A stretch of DNA of 64,000 nt, from the NCBI GenBank assembly GCA_021324855.1, contig JAJPIG010000018.1, positions 124,001-188,000 on the forward strand, given 5' to 3'. The notes beneath the pieces are model-generated. The model was not told where the DNA came from and searched no databases. It saw only the letters and a list, made by a program, of their open reading frames with translations. Below, one piece after another: positions 35,150 through 44,875 of the stretch (position 1 is its first letter; each line of letters starts with the position of its first letter). This DNA is from Pseudomonadota bacterium (GTDB lineage: Bacteria; Desulfobacterota; Binatia; Binatales; Binataceae). The position numbers and the translations under genes are program-made.

Positions 35150-35542
35150 TTACGCTTCGGCGATCACGTGCGCGATTGCCGTGAGCGCGGTATGCGTGAG
35201 GCTCAGGTGGAAGCGGCTTACCTTGCGCCGCCGCGCCAGCTCAACTGCCTTGCCCGACAGCGCGATTCCGGGCGGGCGGCCGCGCTCGCGCACCACCTCG
35301 ATGTCGCGCCATCCGACATGACGGTTCCATCCGGTGCCGAGCGCCTTCATCACGGCTTCCTTGGCCGCGAACCGCGCCGCATAGCTCTGAAAGCGGCCAA
35401 TACCGCGCGATTCGCAGTAGGCAATCTCACGATCGGTAAAGACCCGCGCGCGAAAGCGCGTTCCAGTCGAGGGCCGTTCGAGCGCCGCTTTGACGCGCTC
35501 CACTTCGATCAGATCGATTCCGGTGCCGACGATTTCTGCCAT
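35150..35542 (-). CDS. acpS: Holo-[acyl-carrier-protein] synthase
   Basis: A 130-residue phosphopantetheinyl transferase that converts apo-ACP to holo-ACP with CoA. The family signature GTGIDLIEVERV is at the N-terminus with the metal-binding D9, and RFAAKEAVMKALGTG is the second signature with the catalytic Glu and Lys. The C-terminal FHLSLTHTALTAIAHVI is also typical. It converges with the DUF4340 gene. A ferredoxin gene starts 87 nt away on the other strand. Confidence 0.93.
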   Translation of the reverse strand: MAEIVGTGIDLIEVERVKAALERPSTGTRFRARVFTDREIAYCESRGIGRFQSYAARFAAKEAVMKALGTGWNRHVGWRDIEVVRERGRPPGIALSGKAVELARRRKVSRFHLSLTHTALTAIAHVIAEA

Positions 35543-35629
35543 CTCACCATACGCATCGCATCGTACTTGCGGCTGCGCGCACTGCGATTCTATTGTGCAG
35601 GTGAAGCGATTTCATCAGGAGACTCGTGT

Positions 35630-35863
35630 ATGGCGAAACTGTTAACCACGGTCAACAAGGCGCGCTGCGTGATGAGCGGCGATTGCGTCGAGAACGCTCC
35701 CGGCGTCTTCCAGTTCGACGAAGAGGGCAAGTCGGAAGTCTATAACCAGAGCGGCGCGCCCGACGACGTAATCATCGCGGCGGCGCGTTCATGTCCGGTC
35801 AAGGCGATTACCGTGGTCGATCAGGAGAGCGGAACCCAACTCGTGCCGATGCCCCGCAAGTAG
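35630..35863 (+). CDS. Small 3Fe-4S-type ferredoxin
   Basis: A 77-residue ferredoxin with three visible cluster cysteines, C13, C19 and C55, arranged C-x5-C ... C-P (RCVMSGDCV and RSCPVKAI). This is the pattern of single-cluster 3Fe-4S (or three-Cys 4Fe-4S) ferredoxins that supply electrons to cytochromes P450 or Rieske oxygenases. AGGAG at 35617-35621 decides the start at 35630. It could be the electron donor that the dioxygenase clusters lack, but it is not linked to them and no P450 is visible. Confidence 0.88.
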   Translation: MAKLLTTVNKARCVMSGDCVENAPGVFQFDEEGKSEVYNQSGAPDDVIIAAARSCPVKAITVVDQESGTQLVPMPRK

Positions 35864-35865
35864 TC

Positions 35866-36852
35866 TCAGGCCGTCGGGTAAAGCTTCGCGTACGAGCGAC
35901 GGTTGCGAAACTCTAGTGCCGAGGGCGCGGCGGGCAGGTCGGAAATCTGGCCGAGGTCGAAAATCATGCATTTGATCGAACCGCCGCCCTTGGCGAGAAA
36001 TTCGCTCGCGTCAATCAGGATCGGCTCGACGCCGCGTTCGCGAACCCGCCGAATGAGATCGTTACTGACGCCCTCGGGTAGAAAGAGATGGAGCCCGCCG
36101 CGATAGTCGGTTTGAAACGAGTTGGCCGCGTAGATCGCGCCATCGCGCTCCGAAAGTTCGATCAGGTTGCTCCCGAATTCCACGCGGAGGCGATCGCGCG
36201 AGACCGGTGCGAGCCCCGGCATATAGGCGAGAAGGAACTCGCGCTCCGGCCCGAACGACGCGAGCACGGTGTCGCCGTGATAGTGGGCCTCGAGGATCAA
36301 CTCCAGTTCGAGGATCGGCCGATCCACCGTGATTTGGCGGAGCTCATCGAGCGCGCCAAGGTCCGAGCGGAAACCGTAGATTCTTCGCCAGGGCGGAATT
36401 CCGAGACGAGGGACAAAGCGCTGCCGCTCGATCGCGCCGTGCGTGAAGATCATGAAGCGGCCGGCTGGAAAGAAATCGGCTTCGCCTTCGAAGCGATGCA
36501 TGATGTCGCGCGTCGCAAAGCCCATCGCACGAAGAAAGCGCCGGTACACCTCGCGCTCGGCGGCCCGCGTCGGGATCAAATTGGCGAGATAGACGAGACT
36601 CTCCGGGCCGCTTGCCGGATAACGGAAGCCGGCGTTGGCGGGATAGACCAGACCGGGAAGCGCCGGATCGGGATCGATCACGAAAATCGCGACGCCGTGC
36701 GCGATGAGCGCGCGCGCCAGATCGTGCCATTGCCGGCGCGCGCGTTCCGGATCGACGCGCTTGCGGATTCCGAGGAGGTTACGCGTATGCGGATTGGCGC
36801 CGCCGCGCACCGAAAAATGGCGCGGATCGCCCATCACGATCGCCTTCGGCAT
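35866..36852 (-). CDS. Amidinotransferase/dimethylarginine dimethylaminohydrolase-like enzyme
   Basis: A 328-residue enzyme of the pentein (guanidino-modifying) superfamily. The family's pattern is visible: PANAGF near 71-76, the carboxylate segment FEGEADFF (121-128), the catalytic H192 in EAHYHGDTVL, and the nucleophile C295 in GGGSIKCMIFDL. Members hydrolyse or transfer guanidino groups from arginine derivatives (DDAH, arginine deiminase, amidinotransferases). At 328 residues it fits DDAH-like or citrullinase-like enzymes better than arginine deiminase. Convergent with the ferredoxin gene; the stops are 2 nt apart. Confidence 0.85.
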   Translation of the reverse strand: MPKAIVMGDPRHFSVRGGANPHTRNLLGIRKRVDPERARRQWHDLARALIAHGVAIFVIDPDPALPGLVYPANAGFRYPASGPESLVYLANLIPTRAAEREVYRRFLRAMGFATRDIMHRFEGEADFFPAGRFMIFTHGAIERQRFVPRLGIPPWRRIYGFRSDLGALDELRQITVDRPILELELILEAHYHGDTVLASFGPEREFLLAYMPGLAPVSRDRLRVEFGSNLIELSERDGAIYAANSFQTDYRGGLHLFLPEGVSNDLIRRVRERGVEPILIDASEFLAKGGGSIKCMIFDLGQISDLPAAPSALEFRNRRSYAKLYPTA

Positions 36853-36889
36853 AATGCTTCAGCCGGGCGCGGGCACTCTGCCGGTGAGC

Positions 36890-37186
36890 CTACTTCCGCG
36901 CGAACTCGACCAGCGTCTCGACCTCGGGCGGGCCGGCGACCAGGTCCTTGAGCTTGCCGAACAACTCCGCCATGTGCGGGGTCTTGCGATGGAACTCAAA
37001 GGCCGCCGCGTCCTTGTAGACCTCGTAAACCATCACGACGGTCGGATCGGTGGTCGAGCGATGCATGATGTAGGTGAGCGTATCGGGCTCCTGGCGCACT
37101 TTCGACGCCATCTCGGCGCAAGCGGCCTCGAGCTGTTTTTCCGACCCGGGCTTCGCTTTGATCTTCGCAATCACCGTCAGCGGCAT
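36890..37186 (-). CDS. ABM-domain putative quinol monooxygenase
   Basis: A 98-residue protein with the antibiotic biosynthesis monooxygenase (ABM) dimeric alpha-beta barrel fold. It begins LTVIAKIKAKPGSEKQLEAACAEM and contains YEVYKDAAAFEFHRKTPHM with the conserved His, and FGKLKDLVAGPPEVE. These small cofactor-free proteins oxidise quinols or act as stress-related accessory proteins (YgiN-like). It lies upstream of the DDAH-like gene on the same strand, 37 nt apart. Confidence 0.87.
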   Translation of the reverse strand: MPLTVIAKIKAKPGSEKQLEAACAEMASKVRQEPDTLTYIMHRSTTDPTVVMVYEVYKDAAAFEFHRKTPHMAELFGKLKDLVAGPPEVETLVEFARK

Positions 37187-37356
37187 GATCTGGTTCCTCG
37201 CTTGCGGCGACGGAGGTCGCCGGTTGATGAAGTTTCCACCCGCCTTGTCTTAGTGACCATCCGATGGCATTGCAAGTTTGGCGCGCCGCTTTCCTTCGGT
37301 TGCTTGCTCGGCTAGCACAATAACGGCCGGCGATCCGGCGAGATGGAGCAATCACG

Positions 37357-38499
37357 ATGATCGGATTCGAACTGAATGACGAGCAACGCGCGCTAAAGGA
37401 CCTCGCGCGCCGCTTCAGCGAGCAGGAGATCATCCCGCGCGCCCGCGAGTACGATGAGAAGGAAATTTTTCCGCTGGACGTATGCGAGAAGGCGTTCGCC
37501 GCGGGCCTGATCAATTTCGGCGTGCCGGCCGAGCTTGGCGGGCCGGGTCTCAGTATCCTTGACACCTGCCTAGTGATCGAAGAGCTGAACTACGGGTGCG
37601 CCGGCATTTCCAACGCGATGGGCGCCAATGATCTCGCCGCGCTGCCGCTGCTGATCGCCGGTACCGAGGAGCAGAAGCGGACCTACCTGGGCGCGCTGAC
37701 GAAAAAACTTACCTTCTGCGCCTTCGCGATCACCGAGCCGGGCGCAGGCTCGGACGTCGCCTCGATGGCGACCGGATATCGGCGCGATGGCGACGACTAC
37801 GTCATCAACGGCGCCAAGCATTTCATCTCGAACGGCTCGCGCGCTGACTGGTATGTGACCTTCGCCACCGCCGATCGGGGCCTCAAGCACAAAGGCATCT
37901 CTTGTTTCGTCTTTCCCGCGAACTTGCCGGGGATCACGCGCTCGCGGATGCACGGCAAGCTTGGGCAGCGCGCCGCCGACACCGGCGAGATCGTGTTCGA
38001 CAACCTGCGCATCCCGGCTTCCGCGCTCGTCGGCCGCGAGGGCGAGGGTTTCAAGTACGCGATGGCGACGTTCGACAGGAGCCGTCCGACCACGGCTGCG
38101 GTTGCCGTCGGAATCGCGCAGCGCGCACTCGACGAATGCCTCCGCTATTCGCAGCAGCGCGTCGCCTTCGGCCAGCCGATCGCGAATTTCCAGGCGGTGC
38201 AATTCATGATGGCGGACATGGCCATTAACATCGAGGCGATGAAGCTCCTGACCTACAAGGCTGCGTGGCTCGTCGACCAGGGGCAGAGTCCGAACGCGAT
38301 TTCGAGCTATGCCAAGGCATTCGGCGCCGATGCGTGCATGAAGATCACCACCGACGCCGTGCAGATCTTCGGCGGCTACGGCTATATGAAGGAATATCCG
38401 GTTGAAAAGTTGATGCGCGATGCGAAGCTGGTGCAGATCTACGAAGGCACCTCGCAGATCCAGCGCGTGATCATCGCGCGCGATCTGCTTAAGCGCTAG
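37357..38499 (+). CDS. Acyl-CoA dehydrogenase
   Basis: A 380-residue FAD enzyme that introduces the alpha-beta double bond in an acyl-CoA. FAD/substrate signatures FCAFAITEPGAGSDVASM and the C-terminal QIFGGYGYMKEYPVEKLMRDAK are both present, and E363 in IYEGTSQIQR is the catalytic base. Length and order of domains are those of medium/short-chain family members. It is a single gene between minus-strand neighbours; its stop overlaps the SDR stop by a few bases. The chain length of the substrate is not determinable. Confidence 0.94.
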   Translation: MIGFELNDEQRALKDLARRFSEQEIIPRAREYDEKEIFPLDVCEKAFAAGLINFGVPAELGGPGLSILDTCLVIEELNYGCAGISNAMGANDLAALPLLIAGTEEQKRTYLGALTKKLTFCAFAITEPGAGSDVASMATGYRRDGDDYVINGAKHFISNGSRADWYVTFATADRGLKHKGISCFVFPANLPGITRSRMHGKLGQRAADTGEIVFDNLRIPASALVGREGEGFKYAMATFDRSRPTTAAVAVGIAQRALDECLRYSQQRVAFGQPIANFQAVQFMMADMAINIEAMKLLTYKAAWLVDQGQSPNAISSYAKAFGADACMKITTDAVQIFGGYGYMKEYPVEKLMRDAKLVQIYEGTSQIQRVIIARDLLKR

Positions 38500-39281
38500 C
38501 TCCGGCGCGGACGGTAAAAATTTGCGGCGACCCGCGCGACCAGATTGCGCGGCGAGACCCGCGCCACCTCGGCGAGCATCAGGTTCATCACACCGTTGAC
38601 GTGAAGCGACTTGCCGCGCCGGGCCGCATCGATTCCCTGCGCGGCGACGGTTGCGGAATCCATAAACATGAAGCGCGGCGTGCGCGCGTCCTCGATCTTC
38701 GCGACCTGTTGGAATTCCGACCAGGTCGGACCAGGGCAGAGCGCGAGAATCGTGACGCCGGTGCCGCGCAGCTCAGCCGCTATCGCAAGGCTAAAGTTGA
38801 TGATGTACGCCTTGGTGGCCGAATAGGTTGCCATGAATGGGAGCGGCTGGAAGCCGGCGGTTGACGCGACATTGATGATCGTGCCGTGCCGCCGCTCAAC
38901 CATCGCGGGGACGAACAGCCGCGTCATCGCCACCAGCGCGCCGACATTGAGATCGATTTCCTCGAGCTCCCGCTCGAGCGCCAGCTCGGCGAAACGTCCG
39001 CGCGTGCCGAAGCCGGCGTTGTTGACCAGGTAATCGATCGCGATGTTCTGTTCCGCGAGTTGGCGACAAATCGCGGCTGGCGTCTCGCGCCGCGCGAGGT
39101 CCGCCGCGATCGTCGTCACCTTGCCCGAGCCGAGAATTCGCGCCTTTTCCGCGACCTGCTTGAGCCGCTCGTCACGCCGCGCGATCAGCACCAGTTCGTA
39201 ATGCTCGCGCGCAAGCGCATAGGCGAACTCCTCGCCGATTCCCGCCGAAGAGCCGGTCACGAGCGCCGTGGCCATGGTCAT
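38496..39281 (-). CDS. Short-chain dehydrogenase/reductase
   Basis: A 261-residue classical SDR. The cofactor motif is [12 protein letters not shown], with NNAGFGTRG next and the active-site [12 protein letters not shown] (Tyr and Lys). Sequence features such as [15 protein letters not shown] and [12 protein letters not shown] are typical of the subgroup acting on lipids or on hydroxysteroid-like substrates. Its ATG overlaps the TGA of the nucleotide-sugar gene (ATGA), so it is translationally coupled to it, although an SDR of this type is not a usual part of UDP-xylose synthesis. Confidence 0.9.
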   Translation of the reverse strand: MTMATALVTGSSAGIGEEFAYALAREHYELVLIARRDERLKQVAEKARILGSGKVTTIAADLARRETPAAICRQLAEQNIAIDYLVNNAGFGTRGRFAELALERELEEIDLNVGALVAMTRLFVPAMVERRHGTIINVASTAGFQPLPFMATYSATKAYIINFSLAIAAELRGTGVTILALCPGPTWSEFQQVAKIEDARTPRFMFMDSATVAAQGIDAARRGKSLHVNGVMNLMLAEVARVSPRNLVARVAANFYRPRRS

Positions 39282-40219
39282 CCAGGCACGAGGCCGAGCT
39301 GCTTTCGAAAATGTTCGATGGTAGCGGCGAGCCCGACTTTAAGCGGCGTCTTCGGCTGCCAGTTGAGATACTTGCGGGCGAGCGTGATGTCCGGCCGCCG
39401 GCGCATCGGATCGTCCGGCCGCGTCGGGCTGAACTTGAGCTTTGAGCCCGTGCCCGCAATCTCGATCGCCATGGAGGCAAGCTCGAGGATCGTGAACTCA
39501 TCCGGATTGCCGATGTTGATCGGGCCGGTGATGCCCTCGGTCTCCATCATCCGCACCATCCCGTCAATCAGGTCGTCGACGTAAGCGAACGAGCGGGTCT
39601 GCCGGCCGTCGCCGTGGATTTCGAGGTCCTCGCCGCGCAGCGCCGCGACGCAGAAGTTGGAGACTACGCGGCCGTCGTCGATCGCCATCCGCGGTCCGTA
39701 GGTGTTGAAGATGCGCACGATGCGGATGTCGACGTTGTTCTGGCGATGGTAGTCCATCATCAGGCACTCGGCGACGCGCTTGCCTTCGTCGTAGCAGGAA
39801 CGCACGCCGATCGGGTTGACGTGGCCCCAGTAGGTTTCGCGCTGCGGATGCTCCTGCGGATCGCCGTAAACCTCGCTGGTCGAGGCGAGCAGGATGCGCG
39901 CCTTCACGCGCTTGGCGAGCCCCAGCATGTTGATCGTGCCCATCACGCTGGTCTTGATGGTCTTGACGGGATTGTACTGGTAGTGGACGGGCGAAGCGGG
40001 GCAGGCGAGCGAATAGATCCGGTCGACTTCGAGCAGTATTGGACTCACGATATCGTGGCGGATGACCTCGAAATTCGGATGGCTTCTGAGATGCGCAATG
40101 TTGGCGCGACGGCCGCTGTAGAAGTTGTCGAGGCAGATGACCTCGTGGCCGTCCTTGAGCAGCCGTTCGCACAAGTGTGATCCCAGGAACCCCGCGCCGC
40201 CGGTGACCAATGTCTGCAC
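39278..40219 (-). CDS. UDP-glucuronate decarboxylase (UDP-xylose synthase) family epimerase
   Basis: A 313-residue extended SDR that converts UDP-glucuronate to UDP-xylose. The NAD motif is [12 protein letters not shown] at the very N-terminus and the catalytic tyrosine/lysine is in [23 protein letters not shown] and [19 protein letters not shown] are signatures of the UXS group. GTG at 40219 follows GAGGA on the minus strand at good spacing and gives the normal length; a longer frame to 40288 overlaps the aminotransferase. The order aminotransferase, UXS, SDR suggests a sugar-decoration cassette. Confidence 0.92.
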   Translation of the reverse strand: MQTLVTGGAGFLGSHLCERLLKDGHEVICLDNFYSGRRANIAHLRSHPNFEVIRHDIVSPILLEVDRIYSLACPASPVHYQYNPVKTIKTSVMGTINMLGLAKRVKARILLASTSEVYGDPQEHPQRETYWGHVNPIGVRSCYDEGKRVAECLMMDYHRQNNVDIRIVRIFNTYGPRMAIDDGRVVSNFCVAALRGEDLEIHGDGRQTRSFAYVDDLIDGMVRMMETEGITGPINIGNPDEFTILELASMAIEIAGTGSKLKFSPTRPDDPMRRRPDITLARKYLNWQPKTPLKVGLAATIEHFRKQLGLVPG

Positions 40220-40241
40220 GTTTGTTAGTCCTCGGGCTACA

Positions 40242-41426
40242 TCACCTTCGATGTTCGCGCGCCAGCGCGAGCACCGTTTCGCAGACATAACTGACGTCCT
40301 CAGGGCTCATCGCCGGGTAGATCGGCAGCGAGAGGCAGCGGCTGAAAACCTCTTCCGCAACCGGGAAATCGCCGGCCCTATAGCCGTAGCGCTCCTGGTA
40401 GACATGCATCGTATGCAGCGGGATGCAATGGACGGAGGTGCCCACGCCTTTCGCGCGGAGCAGCTCGACGAACCGGTTCCGATCGATGCGCAGATGCTCA
40501 GGCCGCAGCCTCAAGACGTAGAGATGCCAGGCGTGCTCGACGCCGGGTTCGGTCACCGGCGTCTCCAGCGCGGAATCGGCGGCAAACGCCTCGTTGTAGG
40601 TCCGCGCGATCGCCGCGCGCCGGCGCATGAATTCATCGGAACGTTTGAGCTGCGCAAGCCCGATCGCGGCGTGCACGTCCGAGAGGTTGTACTTGAAGCC
40701 GGTGTCGTGAATCTCGTAGTACCACGAGCCGCTCGAGTCGTAGCGCTTCCACGCATCGCGATCCATCCCGTGCAGGCTCGCGACCGCGATGCGCTCGGCC
40801 AGCGCATCGTCCTCGGTCGTGATCATCCCGCCCTCGGCGGTTGTGATGTTCTTGGTCGCGTAGAAGCTGAAGCAGGTGAGATCGCTCAGCGTGCCGATGC
40901 GTACCATTCCGCGCCCTTCGATTTCGCGCGCCGAGCCAACCGCATGCGCCGCATCCTCGATGATCTTCAGGCTGTGACGACGCGCGATCGCGCGCAATCG
41001 ATCCATGTCGCAGGCCTGGCCGGCGAAATGCACCGGCATCAGAGCCTTCACCTGCTTATGTCGGCCGCTCGCGAGCGCCTCCTCGATCCGAACCGGATCG
41101 ATATTGAACGTCACCGGATCGATATCGACAAACACCGGCCGCGCGCCTTGGTAGCCCATCACCTCGGCCGTCGCCGTGAAGGTGAACGGCGTGGTGATGA
41201 CCTCGTCGCCCGGACCGATATTGAGCCCGAACAGTGCAAGATGGAGCGCTCCCGTGCAATGCGCCACGGCGAGCGCGCGCCGCGCGCCGACATATTCGGC
41301 GAACTCGCGCTCGAAGCGCTTGACCTTGGGTCCGGTGGTGATCCATCCCGAGCGCAGCGTATCGATTACTTCAGCTTCTTCTTCGGGCCCGATGAACGGG
41401 CGATGGAATGGGACCTGCCGCATCAC
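40242..41426 (-). CDS. DegT/DnrJ/EryC1/StrS family sugar aminotransferase
   Basis: A 394-residue PLP enzyme that aminates a keto sugar nucleotide. The internal aldimine lysine is in [16 protein letters not shown]. The N-terminal [31 protein letters not shown] and the DAAHAVGS active-site segment are classical. It lies 22 nt upstream of the UDP-xylose synthase start on the same strand. Together with it, this suggests an amino- or deoxy-sugar, perhaps UDP-4-amino-arabinose-like (ArnB-type), for lipopolysaccharide or glycan; no further ArnBCADTEF genes are visible. Confidence 0.92.
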   Translation of the reverse strand: MMRQVPFHRPFIGPEEEAEVIDTLRSGWITTGPKVKRFEREFAEYVGARRALAVAHCTGALHLALFGLNIGPGDEVITTPFTFTATAEVMGYQGARPVFVDIDPVTFNIDPVRIEEALASGRHKQVKALMPVHFAGQACDMDRLRAIARRHSLKIIEDAAHAVGSAREIEGRGMVRIGTLSDLTCFSFYATKNITTAEGGMITTEDDALAERIAVASLHGMDRDAWKRYDSSGSWYYEIHDTGFKYNLSDVHAAIGLAQLKRSDEFMRRRAAIARTYNEAFAADSALETPVTEPGVEHAWHLYVLRLRPEHLRIDRNRFVELLRAKGVGTSVHCIPLHTMHVYQERYGYRAGDFPVAEEVFSRCLSLPIYPAMSPEDVSYVCETVLALAREHRR

Positions 41427-41466
41427 CGGATGAGATTACGATGCGCGCGGAGTGAGCGCCAGTCTA

Positions 41467-42612
41467 TCAGCTTGCCGGGGATACGCCGTCGGCGCCGGAG
41501 GTGGTCGAAGATCCCGCGGTATCGGGGTCACCGCCTGGCATCACGTAGGTCGGGATGCCGGTCTTTGCTTCAACCGCTTTCTCGAGCTTCTGCGGATCGA
41601 CATCGTCGCTGAGGCCGAGTCGTTTCACTTCGTGGATCGCGAGATTCCACAGCCCCGGGTACTTGCCGTAAAGATCATCATGGACCTCGACGTAAAGCTG
41701 ATTATCGCGCCATCCGAACTTCACCGGCTGATAGACGAAGCGTCCGGGCGTACCGACCTTGACCATGTGAAACAGATGCTCGATGTCCTCGGGGTATAAC
41801 CGGATGCATCCGTGGCTTACGGTCATCCCGACGCCCCATGGAACGTCGGTGCCGTGGATCGCATACAACGGCAGGGTCAGGCGCAGCCGATACTTGCCGA
41901 GCGGATTGTCGTCCTCGCCGCCCGGCACGACATGCTCAGCTTCGCCATCGCGCTCAAGATGCTCTTCATAAATGTCCTGCGGCACGACCCAGGTCGGATT
42001 CCTGTCCTTGCCGCTGACCTTGAAGGTAGCGACCGGGGTTTTCCAATCGAAGCGGCCGAGTCCGACCGGGAATGTGTAGACGACGCGCGAGGCGCTATAC
42101 GATGCCGGCGTCAGGCCGTGTTTGCCGCGATGCGGCATCGATGGCGGCGGATAGTAGTAGATGCGCATTTCAGGGATGTTCATCACGATCCCGACATGCG
42201 GCGCATTGGGCAGGATGTGCTCGGTCGGCAGAACGATCTCGGCGCCGACCGGCGGTCCCCACCAATCCATGTGGTTGTTAGCGTCGGAAATTTCCTTCGC
42301 TGAGAGCCCGTACCAGCGGCCCACGTCGAGCAGCGTGTCGCCCTTGCGAATCTTGTAGGTCATCAGCTCGCCGATGACCGTATCCTGGCCGGGCGGCACC
42401 GGATAGGCGTAAAGCGGACGCTTGGCGAACATCGCCTCATCCCAGGCGTGCGCCGTTGCCGCGATCGCCATCGCGAACACGAGCGCCAGGGCGATGGTCA
42501 ACGCACTACGAAACGAGCATACGCTGCTGCGTACCGGCGATGGACCAATTGGCGGGAAATGAGCTGCCAAGGCGAACCCTCGAAGCAATGGAAATGATAC
42601 GGCATGGTCCAT
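41467..42612 (-). CDS. LysM and YkuD domain L,D-transpeptidase
   Basis: A 381-residue exported peptidoglycan cross-linking enzyme. A signal peptide (RSALTIALALVFAMAIAATAHA) is followed by a LysM domain (about 87-130, YKIRKGDTLLDVGRWYGLSAKEI). The YkuD domain carries the catalytic motif HGTDVPWGVGMTVSHGCIRL, with the cysteine in SHGCIRL. The C-terminal tail is Ser/Thr/Gly/Asp-rich and may be disordered. Its ATG overlaps the TAA of the UvrD gene (TAATG), so the two are coupled. Members form 3-3 cross-links or attach lipoprotein to peptidoglycan. Confidence 0.93.
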   Translation of the reverse strand: MDHAVSFPLLRGFALAAHFPPIGPSPVRSSVCSFRSALTIALALVFAMAIAATAHAWDEAMFAKRPLYAYPVPPGQDTVIGELMTYKIRKGDTLLDVGRWYGLSAKEISDANNHMDWWGPPVGAEIVLPTEHILPNAPHVGIVMNIPEMRIYYYPPPSMPHRGKHGLTPASYSASRVVYTFPVGLGRFDWKTPVATFKVSGKDRNPTWVVPQDIYEEHLERDGEAEHVVPGGEDDNPLGKYRLRLTLPLYAIHGTDVPWGVGMTVSHGCIRLYPEDIEHLFHMVKVGTPGRFVYQPVKFGWRDNQLYVEVHDDLYGKYPGLWNLAIHEVKRLGLSDDVDPQKLEKAVEAKTGIPTYVMPGGDPDTAGSSTTSGADGVSPAS

Positions 42613-44795
42613 TACTCCGCAATCGGGCGGAGATTCGCGAACTTGAGCACCAACAGCTTCACGCCGCCGCGTTCGAAATTGATCCAGGCCTTGGCCGCAT
42701 CGCCGCGCCCTTCGCGCCGGCGAATCACGCCGCGTCCGAAGGTCGGATGAATCACTTCAGTGCCGGCCGCAAAGGCCGATGCGCCGTCGGAGTCAGGAAG
42801 CTGGCTGTCGCTGTAATCGACATAGGGCTCACGCGTCGGTGGGTGCAGCGGCTCGATGCCGCGTTGCGGCTTGGGCGCAATTTGGCGGAGCAGGGCGGGC
42901 GAGATTTCGTTCAGGAATCGCGAAGGGCGCGATTCGCTGCGCGTCCCGTAAAGTTCGCGCGAAAGCGTGTTGGTGAGGTAGAGCAGTTCGCGCGCGCGCG
43001 TCATCCCGACGTAGCAGAGCCGGCGCTCCTCCTCGATCTCGGCGCCGTCGCCCTGCGAGCGGCTATGCGGGAACAGTCCCTCTTCCATCCCGGCGATGAA
43101 GACCGCGCGATACTCGAGCCCCTTTGAAGTATGTAGCGTCATCAAGGCGGCGCGTCCGCCGGCCTCGCTCACCTGGTCGGCATCGCTGACCAGCGCGACG
43201 CGCTCCAGAAAATCGGCGAGGCGTCCTGTGCCGCCCTCGGCGTCGAAGGCACTTGCCGCGGCCAGCATCTCGGCGAGGTTTTGCCGCCGCGCGACACCGT
43301 CGGCAAGTCCCTCCAGATAGCCGGTGAAATCCGTGCGCGCGACAATCTCATCGAGGATGGCCCGCACGGTCATCGCAGCCGCGCGGCGTATCAGATCGCG
43401 GAGCCAGTCGTAGAGCGCGCCCGCCTGCTTCGCGATCCGGAACGCGACGCGTGATTCGGTTTCGAGCCGGCCGAGTGCTTCGAACTGCGTGATGCCGAAT
43501 CGCGCGGCCACCTCGCGGATCACGTCGACGGTGCGCGCGCCGATGCCGCGCGGGGGCACGCCGATCGCGCGTTCGAGGCTGAGTCCGTCGGCCGGGTTCA
43601 GGATCACGCGGAGATACGCCAACAGATCCTTGATCTCGCGCTGTTCGTAAAATCGCACGCCGCCGACCACGTAGTAAGGAATTCGCCGGCGCACGAGCGC
43701 CTCTTCGATCACTCGCGATTGCGCATTGACCCGGTAGAACACCACGATGTCCGCCGGGCGCATCCCGCCCTCGGACGTTAGCCGCGCAATCTCGCGCGCG
43801 ATGTAGTCGGCCTCGTCGCGCTCGGTGGTCGCGATGTAGTGCACGATCGGATCGCCGTCGCGATTCTCGGTCCAGAGATTTTTGACCTTGCGTTCGAGGT
43901 TGTTGCGAATCACGTCGCCGGCCGCGGCCAGAATGGTCTTGGTCGAGCGATAGTTCTGTTCGAGCTTGAAGATGCGTGCCGCGGGGAAATCGCGCTCAAA
44001 ATCCAGGATGTTGCGGATGTCGGCGCCGCGCCACCGATAGATCGACTGATCCTCGTCGCCGACCACGCACAGGTTTTGCGTGCGCGCCGAAAGCGCCCGC
44101 ACCAGCAGATACTGCACATGGTTGGTATCCTGGTATTCGTCGACCAGCAGATGCGCCGCGCGCGCCTGCCATCGCGCGAGCGCCTCCGGGTCGCGCGCGA
44201 AAAGCTCGCAGGTCAGGAACTGCAAATCATCGAAGTCGAGCGCGTTCATCGCGCGCATCCGCTCCTGGTAAAGCCGGTAAATCTCCGCGATCGCCTGGTC
44301 GCGCCCGCCGCTCGCCCCGGCCGCGAAGCGTTCGGGCGGGACCGCTTCATTTTTGGCTTGGCTGATGCGGTTTCGCGCCAGCTCCGGCGTTGGCGAATCG
44401 GGCAACGCGGCCTCTTCGATCAAGCGGCGCAGCAGCGAAATCGAATCGCCCTCATCGAAGATCGTGAAGTCGGCGGTGAAGCCGAGCCGCTTCGCTTCGT
44501 GACGCAGGATCCGCGCGCAAGCCGAATGGAAGGTGCTGATCCAGAGCCGGCTCGCCTCGCCGCCCATCAAAGCACCGACCCGCTCGCGCATCTCGCGCGC
44601 GGCCTTGTTGGTGAAAGTCACCGCGAGGATCTCGTCAGGCGCCGCATTGCGCTCGCCGAGCAGGTAAGCGACGCGATGGGTCAGCACGCGCGTCTTGCCC
44701 GAGCCGGCGCCGGCGAGAATCAGGATCGGACCGTCGGGCGCGGTGACCGCGTCGCGTTGCTCGGGATTAAGCTTGTCGAGGTCGAATGCAGGCAT
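42612..44795 (-). CDS. UvrD/PcrA/Rep-type DNA helicase
   Basis: A superfamily 1A helicase of 727 residues acting in repair and replication-fork maintenance. Motif I is AGAGSGKTRVL (residues 30-40), motif II is VDEYQDTN, motif III is GDEDQSIYRWRGADI, and motifs IV-VI are visible (NYRST, TLHTSKGLEYRAVF and YVGMTRARELLYL). The C-terminal segment IHPTFGRGVIRRREGRGDAAKAW is the Tudor-like domain typical of UvrD/PcrA. Overlapping starts and stops link it to the L,D-transpeptidase. The rRNA methyltransferase reads away from it on the other strand. Confidence 0.94.
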   Translation of the reverse strand: MPAFDLDKLNPEQRDAVTAPDGPILILAGAGSGKTRVLTHRVAYLLGERNAAPDEILAVTFTNKAAREMRERVGALMGGEASRLWISTFHSACARILRHEAKRLGFTADFTIFDEGDSISLLRRLIEEAALPDSPTPELARNRISQAKNEAVPPERFAAGASGGRDQAIAEIYRLYQERMRAMNALDFDDLQFLTCELFARDPEALARWQARAAHLLVDEYQDTNHVQYLLVRALSARTQNLCVVGDEDQSIYRWRGADIRNILDFERDFPAARIFKLEQNYRSTKTILAAAGDVIRNNLERKVKNLWTENRDGDPIVHYIATTERDEADYIAREIARLTSEGGMRPADIVVFYRVNAQSRVIEEALVRRRIPYYVVGGVRFYEQREIKDLLAYLRVILNPADGLSLERAIGVPPRGIGARTVDVIREVAARFGITQFEALGRLETESRVAFRIAKQAGALYDWLRDLIRRAAAMTVRAILDEIVARTDFTGYLEGLADGVARRQNLAEMLAAASAFDAEGGTGRLADFLERVALVSDADQVSEAGGRAALMTLHTSKGLEYRAVFIAGMEEGLFPHSRSQGDGAEIEEERRLCYVGMTRARELLYLTNTLSRELYGTRSESRPSRFLNEISPALLRQIAPKPQRGIEPLHPPTREPYVDYSDSQLPDSDGASAFAAGTEVIHPTFGRGVIRRREGRGDAAKAWINFERGGVKLLVLKFANLRPIAE

Positions 44796-44875
44796 CGGCG
44801 AACAACCAGAAGAAACAAGATACCGGCTCGCCGCGACCGCGCAAAGATGAAGCGCGATGCGCTATGCTGATCGCG

